Shown here: in pieces, positions 26,474 through 35,735 of the stretch
Layout of the letters: each line of letters opens with the position of its first letter
Numbering within the stretch: position 1 is the first letter of the stretch
Assembly (NCBI GenBank): GCA_900539225.1
Contig: UQBO01000007.1
Span: forward strand, 27,973-91,972
Source: an uncultured Eubacteriales bacterium
GTDB lineage: Bacteria > Bacillota > Clostridia > Tissierellales > Peptoniphilaceae
Length of the DNA stretch: 64,000 nt
Direction: 5' to 3'
The notes under the pieces: generated by a model
The model's input: the letters and a program-made list of their open reading frames with translations, nothing else
Told to the model about the DNA's origin: nothing
Database searches by the model: none
Program-made: the position numbers and the translations under genes

Positions 26474-27587
26474 TTCTGAATAAATCAATTAATGAATCAT
26501 TTAATATTTCTTGATTGTCCGCATCGTAGTATGGCTCACTTGTTGGTCCTGTAAATGTGTCAGGATCTTCTGGATGAATATCTATCTTCCAAGTAGTAAG
26601 CTTAGCTGCAAGTCTTACGTTTTGGCCTTGCTTACCGATGGCCAAGCTGATTTGTGAGTTTGGTACTACGGCAATGGCAGATTTCTCTTCCTCATTAATT
26701 TCGCAGCTAACTACATCAGCTGGTGATAGAGCATTCTTGATGAATATCTCTGGATTTTCATTGTAGATAATTATATCTATCTTTTCTCCATTAAGCTCTT
26801 CAACGATGGAGTTAACTCTTTGTCCCTTTTGTCCAACACAAGCTCCTAATGGGTCTATACTATCATCTTTTGCGTAAACAGCAATCTTTGATCTTGATCC
26901 AGCTTCTCTAGCTATAGAGTAGATATCGATAAGTCCCTCTGTTATTTCAGGTACTTCAAGCTCAAAAAGTCTTCTTACTAAAAGTGCTTTTGATCTTGAT
27001 AATACTATTTGCGGTCCCTTATTAGTCTTTCTTATCTCAGAGATAACTAATTTAAGTCTGTCGCCCATCTTGTAGACTTCATTTGGTATTTGTTCGTTTG
27101 GTGGAATTATGCCTTCTACCTTTCCCATGTCTATAAAGATGTTCTTATTTGAGATCCTTTGTATTTGTCCAGTGATAATCTCGCCTTGTCTAACAATAAA
27201 TTCATCGTGAATTTTTTCTCTCTCAGCGTCCTTAATCTTTTGTATTACAACTTGCTTAGCTGTTTGAGCAGCTATCCTGCCATATTCCTTTGGAGCTTCT
27301 TCAAAGTTAACAGTATCGCCTACTTGGTACTTTGAGTTGATCTTCTTAGCATCTTCTAGTGAAATTTCATTAACATCGTCTTCTACTTCATCAACAACAG
27401 TCTTTTGTGAATATAGTTTTATATCGCCAGTCTCTCTGTTAATGTCAACGAAAACATCTTGTTCACTTTGGAAATTCTTTCTAAAGCTTGATACTAGTGC
27501 AGTCTCCAAAGCATCAAAAATTACATCTTTTGATATACCCTTGCTTTTTTCTAGCTCATCTAAAGCTTCTATAAACTCTTTGTTCAT
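26460..27587 (-). CDS. nusA: Transcription termination/antitermination factor NusA
   Basis: A protein of 375 residues that binds RNA polymerase and nascent RNA to modulate pausing and termination. Order: N-terminal polymerase-binding domain (1-125), S1 domain (RQGEIITGQIQRISNKNIFIDMG, split here between 130 and 205), then KH1 and KH2 (GACVGQKGQRVNSI and AIGKQGQNVRLA). The C-terminal acidic repeats of E. coli are absent, as in other Firmicutes. I chose the second of two adjacent ATGs for spacing from AGGGGG; the first is at 27590. Confidence 0.95.
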   Translation of the reverse strand: MNKEFIEALDELEKSKGISKDVIFDALETALVSSFRKNFQSEQDVFVDINRETGDIKLYSQKTVVDEVEDDVNEISLEDAKKINSKYQVGDTVNFEEAPKEYGRIAAQTAKQVVIQKIKDAEREKIHDEFIVRQGEIITGQIQRISNKNIFIDMGKVEGIIPPNEQIPNEVYKMGDRLKLVISEIRKTNKGPQIVLSRSKALLVRRLFELEVPEITEGLIDIYSIAREAGSRSKIAVYAKDDSIDPLGACVGQKGQRVNSIVEELNGEKIDIIIYNENPEIFIKNALSPADVVSCEINEEEKSAIAVVPNSQISLAIGKQGQNVRLAAKLTTWKIDIHPEDPDTFTGPTSEPYYDADNQEILNDSLIDLFRNDEE

Positions 27588-27596
27588 CATAACCCC

Positions 27597-28046
27597 CTAA
27601 AATTCTATAGCCTGAGTAAGTTTCTTTACATCGGCCCTCTTTATATCAATGGTTTCGCCATCACAATCAAGTGTGAATGACTCGTCGTCATAATTTTTAA
27701 GTATGCCCATATACTTTTCATTATTCTTTAGTTTTGCATCGAGTTTCATGTCCATGTTTCTTCTGAAATCATCATCCGTCTTGATGGGTCTATCTATGCC
27801 CGGAGATGATATTTCTAAGTAGTACTTGTCCTTTAGTTCTTCTACTGAATCGAATATTGGATTTAATCTCTCTGTCGCCTTTTGAAGTAGGTCTATGTCA
27901 AGGCCTTCCTTCTTGTATATGTATACACTTACCGTCATCTCGCCCTTGTGTCTTGTAAATCCAATATCAACGAGCTCCGCCTTTAAGTCCTCAAGTGCCT
28001 TAGCTAGCTTAGGACTAAGTTTTTCTTTTAAACTTTTGTAATTCAT
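27597..28046 (-). CDS. rimP: Ribosome maturation factor RimP
   Basis: The protein of about 149 residues helps assemble 30S subunits. The family motif YYLEISSPGIDRPIK is complete, followed by an SH3-like C-terminal domain. I chose the ATG at 28046 because AGGGGTGA lies just upstream; a GTG at 28055 falls inside it. It is first in rimP-nusA-ylxR-infB-rbfA-nrnA-truB-ribF. Confidence 0.93.
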   Translation of the reverse strand: MNYKSLKEKLSPKLAKALEDLKAELVDIGFTRHKGEMTVSVYIYKKEGLDIDLLQKATERLNPIFDSVEELKDKYYLEISSPGIDRPIKTDDDFRRNMDMKLDAKLKNNEKYMGILKNYDDESFTLDCDGETIDIKRADVKKLTQAIEF

Positions 28047-28060
28047 ATCTCTCACCCCTC

Positions 28061-28090
28061 TTATAAAATAAAGAGTGGCGAGCCACTCTT
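28061..28090 (-). terminator. Attenuator-like terminator in the nusA operon leader
   Basis: Between the promoter and rimP the transcript forms a perfect 8-9 bp stem (28090-28082 with 28079-28071) followed by TATTTTATAA. The U-tract is interrupted, as in terminators that depend on NusA. In B. subtilis the same operon is, as I recall, autoregulated by a NusA-dependent terminator in its leader. Confidence 0.65.
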
Positions 28091-28114
28091 CAATGCAAAA
28101 ATATTACCTTATAT

Positions 28115-28143
28115 ATTATATCATATAAGAAGACTATTTACAA
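28115..28143 (-). promoter_or_regulatory. Promoter of the rimP-nusA-infB operon
   Basis: Minus-strand -35 TTGTAA (28143-28138) and consensus -10 TATAAT (28120-28115) with a 17-base spacer. Confidence 0.8.
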
Positions 28144-28156
28144 GTCTTTTATAAAA

Positions 28157-29593
28157 TTAATCGTTCTTAACGAGAGCTTTATCTAAACTGTCAATAAGCT
28201 CCTTATTAGATCTAGTATTCATCATAAACTTGCGAAGGTATTCAACTGCGTATTCATTACCGTTCTTAGTCATCATCGCTCTAAACTTCCTTTGTATGTT
28301 CAAAGTCTTTTCGTCTAGAAGCAGTTCATCCTTCCTCGTACCCGAGTTTAATATGTCAATAGCTGGGAAGAGCCTCATGTTCGATAGATTCCTATCAAGG
28401 TAGAGCTCCATGTTGCCTGTGCCTTTAAACTCTTCGTATATAACTTGATCCATCCTCGAGCCAGTATCGATTAGCGCAGTTGCTAGTATACTTAGACTGC
28501 CCTTGTCCTTGAAGTTTCTTGCCGCTCCAAAGAATTTCTTTGGTCCAAATAGCGCGCCTGGATCCAAGCCGCCCGATAGCGACCTACCAGTTGGCGTTAT
28601 CATCATGTTATATGCCCTAGCAAGTCTTGTGATGCTATCAAGTAGTATAACTACATCCTTCTTGTGCTCAACAAGTCTCTTTGCCCTCTCAAGGGTCATT
28701 TGCGATACCTTTATGTGATTTTCAAGGTCTTCATCAAAAGTCGAGTAAATCACATCGCCCTTGATTGATCTCTTAAGATCAGTAACTTCTTCCGGTCTTT
28801 CATCAATTAATAAAACTATAAGTTCTATCTCTGGATGATTTATGTTAATGGCGTTGGCTATCTTTTTTATAAGAGTCGTTTTACCCGCCTTTGGTGGGGC
28901 AACGATAAGCCCTCTTTGACCCTTGCCAGTGGGTGAGATTAGATCAATGAATCTTGTCGATAGTTCATCCTTTGTCGTCTCTAGCTTAATTAGCTCATCT
29001 GGATATTCAGGAACTAAGTCATCAAAGTCAGCTCTCTTAAAACATGTATCTATGCTATCGCCATTGACTTTATTGATGTAGACTATAGCGTTTTTCGAAT
29101 TTTCTTCGCTGCCCTCATCCCTCTTTCTGACCTTGCCAGTAATTTCGTCACCTTGTCTTAAAAGGAATTTCTTTATATATGTTGGTGACAGATAATAATC
29201 ATTGTCGCTTTGAGAATAATTTTCTCTCCTTAAAAAGCCAAAGCCATCAGGAAGTATCTCTAATATGCCGCTTACTTCAATAGTTTCAAGTCCATCTATA
29301 GAGCTTGAAGGCTTTGTAGTTTTTTCATCGCCATTTGCCCCATTTGCTTCATGTCTTTCATTTGCCATATCGTTTTTGGCGTTACTATTATCCCCATTGA
29401 CCATATTAAGAAAATCATCTAAGCTCTTACACGACTTAAAAGCATCCTCATCGTGATTCGCGCAGATGCTCTTAAGAATATATTCAATAAGCTCAAGCTT
29501 TTTATACTTAGTAGAGTTTTTTAGCCCGTAGTTCTTTGCAAAATTTTGTAGCTCTACTAGTTTATAATCATCTAAGTGATTATCTACAATCAT
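28157..29593 (-). CDS. rho: Transcription termination factor Rho
   Basis: A hexameric RNA-dependent ATPase of 478 residues. A Rho_N SAP-like domain (1-45) is followed by a variable acidic linker (about 50-105), the cold-shock RNA-binding domain (GFGFLRRENYSQSDNDYYLS), Walker A PPKAGKTTLIKK near 234, Walker B VVILLDSITRLARAYN, and the Q- and R-loops with TGRSLSGGLDPGALF. The linker is longer than in E. coli. Its ATG overlaps the glpX stop by 4 bases, placing it at the end of the nitroreductase-transaldolase-glpX-rho unit. Confidence 0.97.
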   Translation of the reverse strand: MIVDNHLDDYKLVELQNFAKNYGLKNSTKYKKLELIEYILKSICANHDEDAFKSCKSLDDFLNMVNGDNSNAKNDMANERHEANGANGDEKTTKPSSSIDGLETIEVSGILEILPDGFGFLRRENYSQSDNDYYLSPTYIKKFLLRQGDEITGKVRKRDEGSEENSKNAIVYINKVNGDSIDTCFKRADFDDLVPEYPDELIKLETTKDELSTRFIDLISPTGKGQRGLIVAPPKAGKTTLIKKIANAININHPEIELIVLLIDERPEEVTDLKRSIKGDVIYSTFDEDLENHIKVSQMTLERAKRLVEHKKDVVILLDSITRLARAYNMMITPTGRSLSGGLDPGALFGPKKFFGAARNFKDKGSLSILATALIDTGSRMDQVIYEEFKGTGNMELYLDRNLSNMRLFPAIDILNSGTRKDELLLDEKTLNIQRKFRAMMTKNGNEYAVEYLRKFMMNTRSNKELIDSLDKALVKND

Positions 29594-30558
29594 TTAGCAT
29601 ACTCCGGCTTTTTGTCTAGTATATGAGTTGCTTTGATGAATCTAATTGTGCCAGTTTCAGCTCTTAGTACTAGTGTTTCTGTCTCACATACGTTTTTCTT
29701 GATAAATTTAACTCCATCAAGAAGCTCGCCGTGCGATACGCCTGTTGCTGAGAAAGCAATTTCGTCGCCTTTAACAAGGTCATCAAGGTGAAGTATCTTG
29801 TCTGGATTTATACCCATCTTGATGCATCTTTCTTTTTCTTTCTCATCCTTTGGTAAAAGTTTACCTTGCATTTCGCCGCCCATGCACTTAAGTGCTGCAG
29901 CAGCTAAAACGCCTTCAGGCGCTCCACCGCTACCAAGAAGCATATCAACGTTAGTGTCTTCAAAGCAAGTTTGTATAGCAGCTATAACGTCGCCGTCGTT
30001 TATAAATTTAATTCTAGCGCCATTTTCTCTAAGCTCTTTAACTATAGCGTCGTGTCTTGGTCTGTTTAGCATAACTACTGTAGTTTCACTAACTTCTTTG
30101 TTAAGGGCCTTAGCAACCGCTTTTAAGTTTTCTGTAACAGACTTTTCTATGTCAACAACACCCTTTGCCTTAGGTCCAACAGCTATCTTGTTCATATACA
30201 TGTCAGGAGCGTGTAAAAGACAGCCTGCTGGTGCAACAGCAACTACCGATATCGCGTTTGGCATACCATTGGCAATGGAGTTTGTTCCATCTAGTGGGTC
30301 AACAGCTATGTCAACCTTAAGCGCTCCGTCCTTGTGATTACCAATCTTTTCGCCTATATATAGCATAGGTGCTTCGTCGATCTCGCCCTCACCTATAACT
30401 ACAGTACCGTCGATGTCAACAGTATCGAACATCCTTCTCATTGCTTCAACTGCAGCGCCATCAGCGGCGTTCTTTTCTCCTCTACCAAGCCAAGGAGCAG
30501 ACTTTAGTGCAGCCGCTTCTGTAACTCTGGCTAAATTCATTACTAAATTTCTATCCAT
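29590..30558 (-). CDS. glpX: Fructose-1,6-bisphosphatase class II
   Basis: A 322-residue metal-dependent phosphatase of gluconeogenesis. Motifs include GEGEIDEAPMLYIGE, DPLDGTNS (metal binding) and GSGGAPEGVLAAAALKC. Length and start are normal, with AGGAGAGAA before the ATG. It is paired with a transaldolase-type enzyme, which suggests a role in sugar-phosphate supply, and with rho. Confidence 0.95.
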   Translation of the reverse strand: MDRNLVMNLARVTEAAALKSAPWLGRGEKNAADGAAVEAMRRMFDTVDIDGTVVIGEGEIDEAPMLYIGEKIGNHKDGALKVDIAVDPLDGTNSIANGMPNAISVVAVAPAGCLLHAPDMYMNKIAVGPKAKGVVDIEKSVTENLKAVAKALNKEVSETTVVMLNRPRHDAIVKELRENGARIKFINDGDVIAAIQTCFEDTNVDMLLGSGGAPEGVLAAAALKCMGGEMQGKLLPKDEKEKERCIKMGINPDKILHLDDLVKGDEIAFSATGVSHGELLDGVKFIKKNVCETETLVLRAETGTIRFIKATHILDKKPEYAK

Positions 30559-30567
30559 ACTTCTCTC

Positions 30568-31209
30568 CTATTTAACGCTTTCCCAATCTTTCAAAAATCT
30601 TTCTATACCACTATCTGTTAATGGGTGATGTAGCATTTGTTTAAATACCTTATATGGCACTGTAGCTATATCACAGCCTAGTCTAGCGCATTCAACTACA
30701 TGCATTGGATGTCTAATAGATGCGGCGATAACTTCAGTATCATAGCTATAGTTGTTAAATATATCCATAATTTCTTCGATTAAATTAAGTCCGTTTGTTG
30801 ATATATCATCAAGTCTTCCTAAGAATGGACTTACGTAGCTAGCTCCAGCTTTTGCTGCTAGAAGTGCTTGTGTTGATGTAAATACAAGTGTTACGTTAGT
30901 CTTTATGCCCATAACGTGTAATTCTTTAACAGCTATAAGTCCTTCTTCAGTCATTGGCACCTTTATAATGATGTTTTTGTGTATCTTAGCAAGTTCCTTT
31001 GCTTCTTCAATCATTTCATCATGTTTAAGTGAAACAACTTCCGCAGATATAGGTCCATCTACAATGCCAGTGATTTCAGTAACAACTTCCTTAAAATCTC
31101 TTTTTTCTTTTGCTATAAGGCTTGGGTTTGTAGTAACTCCGTCAACCACGCCCCATTCAGCAATCTCCTTAATTTCGTCAACATTAGCTGTATCAATAAA
31201 TAATTTCAT
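30568..31209 (-). CDS. Transaldolase / fructose-6-phosphate aldolase (TalC/FSA family)
   Basis: A 213-residue class I aldolase. The start MKLFIDTANVDEI, GVTTNPSLI, and the Schiff-base lysine in IIIKVPMT near residue 85 are hallmarks of the small transaldolases. Whether it is a transaldolase of the non-oxidative pentose phosphate pathway or a fructose-6-phosphate aldolase cannot be told with certainty; most Gram-positive members act as transaldolases. It is directly upstream of glpX. Confidence 0.93.
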   Translation of the reverse strand: MKLFIDTANVDEIKEIAEWGVVDGVTTNPSLIAKEKRDFKEVVTEITGIVDGPISAEVVSLKHDEMIEEAKELAKIHKNIIIKVPMTEEGLIAVKELHVMGIKTNVTLVFTSTQALLAAKAGASYVSPFLGRLDDISTNGLNLIEEIMDIFNNYSYDTEVIAASIRHPMHVVECARLGCDIATVPYKVFKQMLHHPLTDSGIERFLKDWESVK

Positions 31210-31217
31210 ATGACCTC

Positions 31218-32021
31218 CTATAACCTAATCTTTGCTATCAATCTGTAGCCGTCGACGATTTCTTCGTCTTCAGCTAATTCCCACATGTTCTTGTCATTTC
31301 TCATAAGTAGCATACTTCTTAAGTAGTACATCATGATACCTGCGTCAACATATGATGGCTTTCCATTGTTATCTTCAATATATAAATAAACGCAGCTTCC
31401 TTTGATTACAAATCTCCATGGTTGAAGGTTTGATGTTGATGGTGCAAATCTTGCGTAGTAGAAAACATCGTCTAAACCAAGGTTTTCAAGCATTTCTATG
31501 TCCATACTATTAGCAAAGCTGCCATCAAAAACGATTTCTTCAACAGCTTTTCTTTCAGAATATTTATCAAGGTCAAATGGGTTCGATGGTTTTTCATAGC
31601 CTATCGCCAAGATAAAGTCAAGATTATTTGCGTACATATCAAAAACTTTTCTCTTAGTATCTTCAGTTGCGTTGAATAGACCGACCCAGCAAGTTGCGAT
31701 GTCTAGTGCATGTAGTTTTGTGATTAAGCTTTCTGTGTAGTAGCTTTGTAAAATCATTGATTTTGGTGAATCATCGCTTCTGTTGATAACGATGTAGTGA
31801 GGTGATTTAATCATAACGCCTGAGTAGCCTGCGATGCCATCTAGCGCTTCATAAACCAACTTACCATCTTTAACGATATTGAAGCTTACAGAATTTTGGC
31901 CGTCTTCCTTAGATACCTCGCTGCAAATTGCTTTGATTTTAATAAGTGTGTCGTCGCTTAGATCCTTAAGCTTAAAATCTCTAACTGATTTTCTAGATTT
32001 TAGAAAGTTATTCATTAACAA
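31218..32021 (-). CDS. Nitroreductase family protein (TM1586-like)
   Basis: A flavoprotein-type reductase of about 267 residues. It starts with SRKSVRDF and has a second half-domain with YYARFAPSTSNLQPWRF, the duplicated nitroreductase fold of the TM1586-like group, which uses FMN and NAD(P)H. The substrate is unknown. I chose the TTG at 32021 because GGGGGAG lies 7 bases upstream; an ATG at 32015 and an upstream in-frame ATG at 32084, which lies ahead of the -10 box side, are less likely. It is first in the unit leading to rho. Confidence 0.85.
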   Translation of the reverse strand: MLMNNFLKSRKSVRDFKLKDLSDDTLIKIKAICSEVSKEDGQNSVSFNIVKDGKLVYEALDGIAGYSGVMIKSPHYIVINRSDDSPKSMILQSYYTESLITKLHALDIATCWVGLFNATEDTKRKVFDMYANNLDFILAIGYEKPSNPFDLDKYSERKAVEEIVFDGSFANSMDIEMLENLGLDDVFYYARFAPSTSNLQPWRFVIKGSCVYLYIEDNNGKPSYVDAGIMMYYLRSMLLMRNDKNMWELAEDEEIVDGYRLIAKIRL

Positions 32022-32072
32022 AATATATCTCCCCCTTAGAATAATATGTAAAATAAATTGAATTACGTCTAT

Positions 32073-32101
32073 ATTATACCACATGTAGAACTACTTAGCA
32101 A
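32073..32101 (-). promoter_or_regulatory. Promoter of the nitroreductase-transaldolase-glpX-rho unit
   Basis: Minus-strand -35 TTGCTA (32101-32096) and -10 TATAAT (32078-32073) with a 17-base spacer, facing away from the helicase gene. Confidence 0.75.
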
Positions 32102-32148
32102 ACCTTTATTTTTCTTTAAATTTGTTATATAATATCTATGGTGATGAA

Positions 32149-33957
32149 ATGAAACTAAATCCAAATCAGCTCGAAGCATCGAGGCATGACAAAGGTCCTG
32201 CACTAGTTCTTGCTGTGCCCGGCTCTGGTAAAACAACTGTTATAGTTAATCGAATAAAGTATCTTATTGAAGATAAAGGCGTAAGCCCATATAAGATACT
32301 CGCTATAACATTTGCCAAGTCTCAGCAGCTTGATATGCAAAAAAGGATACTTGAGGCGCTTGATGAAAACTATGCGAAGGAAGTCGGCGTTTTGACTATA
32401 CATGCCCTATCCTACAAGATAATTAGAGAGTACGAGCGATACAAGAAAACTAAATACACCTTGCTTGACGTTGAAAATGCACCAAAATCGAGAAATATAC
32501 TTAGAAAGATATATATGGAGAAGCTAAAAACCTATCCGAGCGAAGAAGAGCTAGATCAGATACAGTCCATACTTGGCTACATCAAGAACTCAAACGAGGA
32601 CTATATTGATGCAGACGGTCCATTTGAATACAAAGTCGTGGTCGATGACTTCGAAGCTTACAAGAAGAAAAAGAGGCTTATCGACTTTGACGATATGCTT
32701 GTGATTGCAAACGACTTGCTTGAAAAGGATAGGCATATAATTTCAAAATTTAAGGATAAGTATGAGTACATCCTTCTTGACGAGGGTCAAGATACTTCAT
32801 CCATTCAGTTTATGATACTTGATAAACTTATAAATAAGGATAATAACTTCTTCGTGGTAGCTGATGACGACCAATCGATATATAGGTTTAGAGGTGCTTG
32901 CCCCGAAAGGATACTGAATTTTGAGAAGCATTATAAAGGCGCCCATATCTATAGGCTTAGCGAAAATTATAGGTCGACGCCCAGCATAATCACTGCATCT
33001 AATAGACTGATTAAGAACAATAAACTAAGATACACTAAAGACTTAAGTGCACACAAATCTGGAAGCGCACCTGTCAATGTAAAGCTCTTTAACAAAGATC
33101 TTGACGAGTACCGATACATAGCAAAGTATTTGAAGGACGCAGATGGTACTGTAGCCGTCTTGTATAGGAACAATATCTCTCAGATACCGCTTGCTGAGTA
33201 CTTAGAGCGCTACATGATTAACTTTACTTCCTATGATAAGAAAGACAGATTTTTCACTCACTGGATTATAGAAGACATCTTCGATATATATCATTTCTCG
33301 CAAAATATGAATGACGCTGCCCTATTTAGAAAGATTTACTACAAAATTAAAGGCTATTTATCGAAGCAAGATATAAGTGAGATAAGCACTTTGACAGATG
33401 TCGATGTCTTAAAGACCTTATATATGTCTGAATCGATTCAAAGCTACAAGAAAGATTATATTCTTGAATTAATGAAAGACTTCAAGGCTATAAGAAAGAT
33501 GAAGCCGTCAAATGTCATTGATTATATTGAAAATGATATGAATTACAGAGGCTACTTAAGGACAAAGGGCCGCGACAACAGTGAGTCCTTCAACAAACTG
33601 CTTACTATGCTCTACTTTTTGAAGCAAATCGCTCTCTACACTAAGAGCATGGATGAGCTTAAGTTAAGGCTCAATGTTTTGAGAAGCAAAATCTATAGCC
33701 AAAATGATTCGAATGTAGTGCTCTCAACTATACACGGCGCTAAGGGACTTGAGTTTGACACGGTATTTTTGATAGATATAGTTGATGAGGAGATACCTGG
33801 CTCAAATAACGCGAGTGATGCAGAACTTGAGGAAGAAAGAAGAGTATTCTACGTTGGCATGACAAGAGCGAGAGAGAATCTATATATCTTTACTTTTAAG
33901 GAAAGAAACAACACGGACTACGATATAAGTCCATTTATAAACGAAATTAAGGGCTAA
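32149..33957 (+). CDS. UvrD/PcrA-type superfamily 1 helicase
   Basis: An ATP-dependent DNA helicase of about 602 residues. Motifs appear in order: VPGSGKTTV (I), LLDEGQD (II, DExx-box with G in place of A), DDDQSIYRFRGA (III), LSENYRST (IV), STIHGAKGLEFD (V) and RVFYVGMTRARENLY (VI). It is shorter than PcrA or UvrD (about 720-750 residues), so it may be a RecQ-independent repair helicase of the short UvrD-like group. I chose the ATG at 32149 (MKLNPNQLEA) with GGTGATGA just upstream over the frame start at 32122. It has its own terminator. Confidence 0.9.
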   Translation: MKLNPNQLEASRHDKGPALVLAVPGSGKTTVIVNRIKYLIEDKGVSPYKILAITFAKSQQLDMQKRILEALDENYAKEVGVLTIHALSYKIIREYERYKKTKYTLLDVENAPKSRNILRKIYMEKLKTYPSEEELDQIQSILGYIKNSNEDYIDADGPFEYKVVVDDFEAYKKKKRLIDFDDMLVIANDLLEKDRHIISKFKDKYEYILLDEGQDTSSIQFMILDKLINKDNNFFVVADDDQSIYRFRGACPERILNFEKHYKGAHIYRLSENYRSTPSIITASNRLIKNNKLRYTKDLSAHKSGSAPVNVKLFNKDLDEYRYIAKYLKDADGTVAVLYRNNISQIPLAEYLERYMINFTSYDKKDRFFTHWIIEDIFDIYHFSQNMNDAALFRKIYYKIKGYLSKQDISEISTLTDVDVLKTLYMSESIQSYKKDYILELMKDFKAIRKMKPSNVIDYIENDMNYRGYLRTKGRDNSESFNKLLTMLYFLKQIALYTKSMDELKLRLNVLRSKIYSQNDSNVVLSTIHGAKGLEFDTVFLIDIVDEEIPGSNNASDAELEEERRVFYVGMTRARENLYIFTFKERNNTDYDISPFINEIKG

Positions 33958-33967
33958 CGCCATAAGA

Positions 33968-34005
33968 AAAGGTCAAAGTAAAAACTTTGACCTTTGTATT
34001 TTTTA
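33968..34005 (+). terminator. Intrinsic terminator between convergent genes
   Basis: Stem AAAGGTCAAAGT (33968-33979) with ACTTTGACCTTT (33984-33995), loop AAAA, then a T-rich tail. The A-run on the left makes it usable from the minus strand as well. Confidence 0.8.
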
Positions 34006-34386
34006 TTAAATTTCTTTGCGGCTTCCGTCGCTGTTGAAAGCCTTCTTTAGTTTTAAGTTTACATAAAGTATCGAGCCTAGCATCAGAACTACTTGTACTA
34101 GCATAAGTATTAGGGCTAAGTTTCCTGTGTAGTCCTTATCCTCGCTATATAGTAAGAAAAGTATGATGAGGCTAAGTGGAAGCATTATTCTTCCTAAGCT
34201 TATCCACGCCTTTGGAAATAGCCTTTGTGCATAATCCCAAGTTTCTTTATCCATCATTGAAAGTTTTGTTCTAAAGCCTATAGCTATGTTTGGCTCTTTG
34301 ATCGGATATTTTTCAAATATCTTTCCTATTACTATCAGTAAAAGTGGAATAAAAGCCACTGATATAAGCATAATTACTTTAAACAA
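34006..34386 (-). CDS. SdpI family membrane protein
   Basis: The 126-residue protein has three to four membrane helices. The segment EPNIAIGFRTKLSMMDKETWDYA matches the SdpI/YhfL-type motif (NxxIGxRT...S...W..A) of a family named after the immunity protein to the SdpC toxin of B. subtilis. Most family members have unknown roles, and no toxin gene is beside it. A ribosome site AAAGGTGAT precedes the ATG. Confidence 0.8.
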   Translation of the reverse strand: MFKVIMLISVAFIPLLLIVIGKIFEKYPIKEPNIAIGFRTKLSMMDKETWDYAQRLFPKAWISLGRIMLPLSLIILFLLYSEDKDYTGNLALILMLVQVVLMLGSILYVNLKLKKAFNSDGSRKEI

Positions 34387-34419
34387 TTATATCACCTTTC
34401 TTTATAAGTAAAAGAATCT

Positions 34420-35301
34420 CTATACTAAATAATCTCCATCGTCATCAATATCGTCATAATCATCTTTTGTCTTCTTTGATTTTTTCTTCTTAAATAGTGT
34501 CTTCTTTGAAGATTTTTGCATCAAGATGAAGTAAGTTCCTAGTATTAGTAGTATTACTATAAGTATGATGATTATAATTTTGATCGGGCTCTTCTTTTCG
34601 GCCTTTTGAACTTCAACTGGCTTAAATAATGATATTTGATCAGTTTTATATGGCTCGCCCTTCTTAAGATTTTCAACTGTTAGTTCCATGTCAGCTATCT
34701 TGTTTTGCTTGATTTGCTCATATACATCCTCTGTGTCAAGTATAGCATCTTCTAGCTTTGAATCATTTTTATCTCTATCGTTTAATAAATCTATTGCTAT
34801 CGCCTTAGGTACTTTGCCTTCATTAGCAAGTATTATGCTTGGTTTACTTGTTTGATCTATGCTTAGGTATCTTGCATTAGTCATGCTCTTTGTTTTAAGA
34901 AGTGTAATTGCTTCAAGTAGGCCATCGCTTATGTCTGAATATGTTTCAACTATAAGGCCCTTGTTTGACTTTATTAGCCCAGCTTGCATGAATGGACCAA
35001 CTTTATCTTTAATAATCATAATTGCATTTCCCTTGTTGACAAAGGAATCTTCTAATGTCTTGTTAGCGTTGTTAAATAAGTACTCTGTTGAAAGATTGTA
35101 AACGGGTATTACATAGCCAGCCAAATTTTCTCTCTCGTTGTTCTCTTCTTTCATCTTGTTGTTGATGACTAAGCTTAGTCTTTCTACTTCTGAGTCACTT
35201 AATACGTATCCATTTGGTGTGCTAACCTTTAAGTCCGCTGCATATGCGGCATTTGTAAGCATAAGTAAAAATATTAATAATAAACATACTTTTCTTTTCA
35301 T
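34420..35301 (-). CDS. Exported, C-terminally anchored protein of unknown function
   Basis: A 293-residue protein with a cleavable signal peptide (1-21, ending AYAAD), an extracellular region of about 210 residues, a single membrane helix near 243-262 and a short lysine- then aspartate-rich cytoplasmic tail. I do not recognise the extracellular domain; its first 150 residues, with an alternating strand-helix pattern and VIPVYNLSTE, faintly recall TPM-type domains, but no diagnostic motif is present. AAGGAGG lies upstream of the ATG. It precedes the SdpI-like gene and may share its transcript. Confidence 0.7.
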   Translation of the reverse strand: MKRKVCLLLIFLLMLTNAAYAADLKVSTPNGYVLSDSEVERLSLVINNKMKEENNERENLAGYVIPVYNLSTEYLFNNANKTLEDSFVNKGNAIMIIKDKVGPFMQAGLIKSNKGLIVETYSDISDGLLEAITLLKTKSMTNARYLSIDQTSKPSIILANEGKVPKAIAIDLLNDRDKNDSKLEDAILDTEDVYEQIKQNKIADMELTVENLKKGEPYKTDQISLFKPVEVQKAEKKSPIKIIIIILIVILLILGTYFILMQKSSKKTLFKKKKSKKTKDDYDDIDDDGDYLV

Positions 35302-35435
35302 AAGAAAACCTCCTTTATCCTTACTCTCTATTTACCCTTAAACGTGCTAAACTAAACATAAATTAATAAAGTATTTAAATTATAATTGATTTTATATTTA
35401 TATATATTTACTCGATTATCATAGCTAATTGCACC

Positions 35436-35735
35436 TTATTCATTATTTGGCACTCATTATTCATTATTCATTATTCATTATTCATTATTTATTATTCATT
35501 TTTCATTGCTCATTGCTCATTATTCATTATTCATTGTTCATTATTCATTACTCTTTGTTCATTATTCATATTTCATTATTCATTATTCACTATTCATTAT
35601 TCATTATTCACTATTCATTATTTATTTTTCATCTGTTAATATTCATTTCTCGTTTTAATTTTAACTTCTATTTTTTTCATTACTCATTACTCACTACACA
35701 ATTCTCATTACTTATTCTTCATTATTTATTTCTAA
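35436..35735. repeat. Degenerate heptanucleotide tandem repeat, unit CATTATT
   Basis: The gene-free stretch 35302-35856 is dominated by tandem and degenerate copies of CATTATT (read AATAATG on the minus strand), densest at 35453-35636. Single-base variants such as CATTGCT and CACTATT show decay. The plus strand is open by chance because a 7-base unit repeats every 21 bases without a stop; the minus strand is full of TAA and TGA. No promoter or gene is evident within it. The rest of the gap is AT-rich spacer and the terminator at its right end. Confidence 0.85.

Noticed and set aside
35453..35636. Possible CRISPR array in the repeat-rich gap
   Set aside because: The repeats are 7-base tandem units without unique spacers and no cas genes are near.
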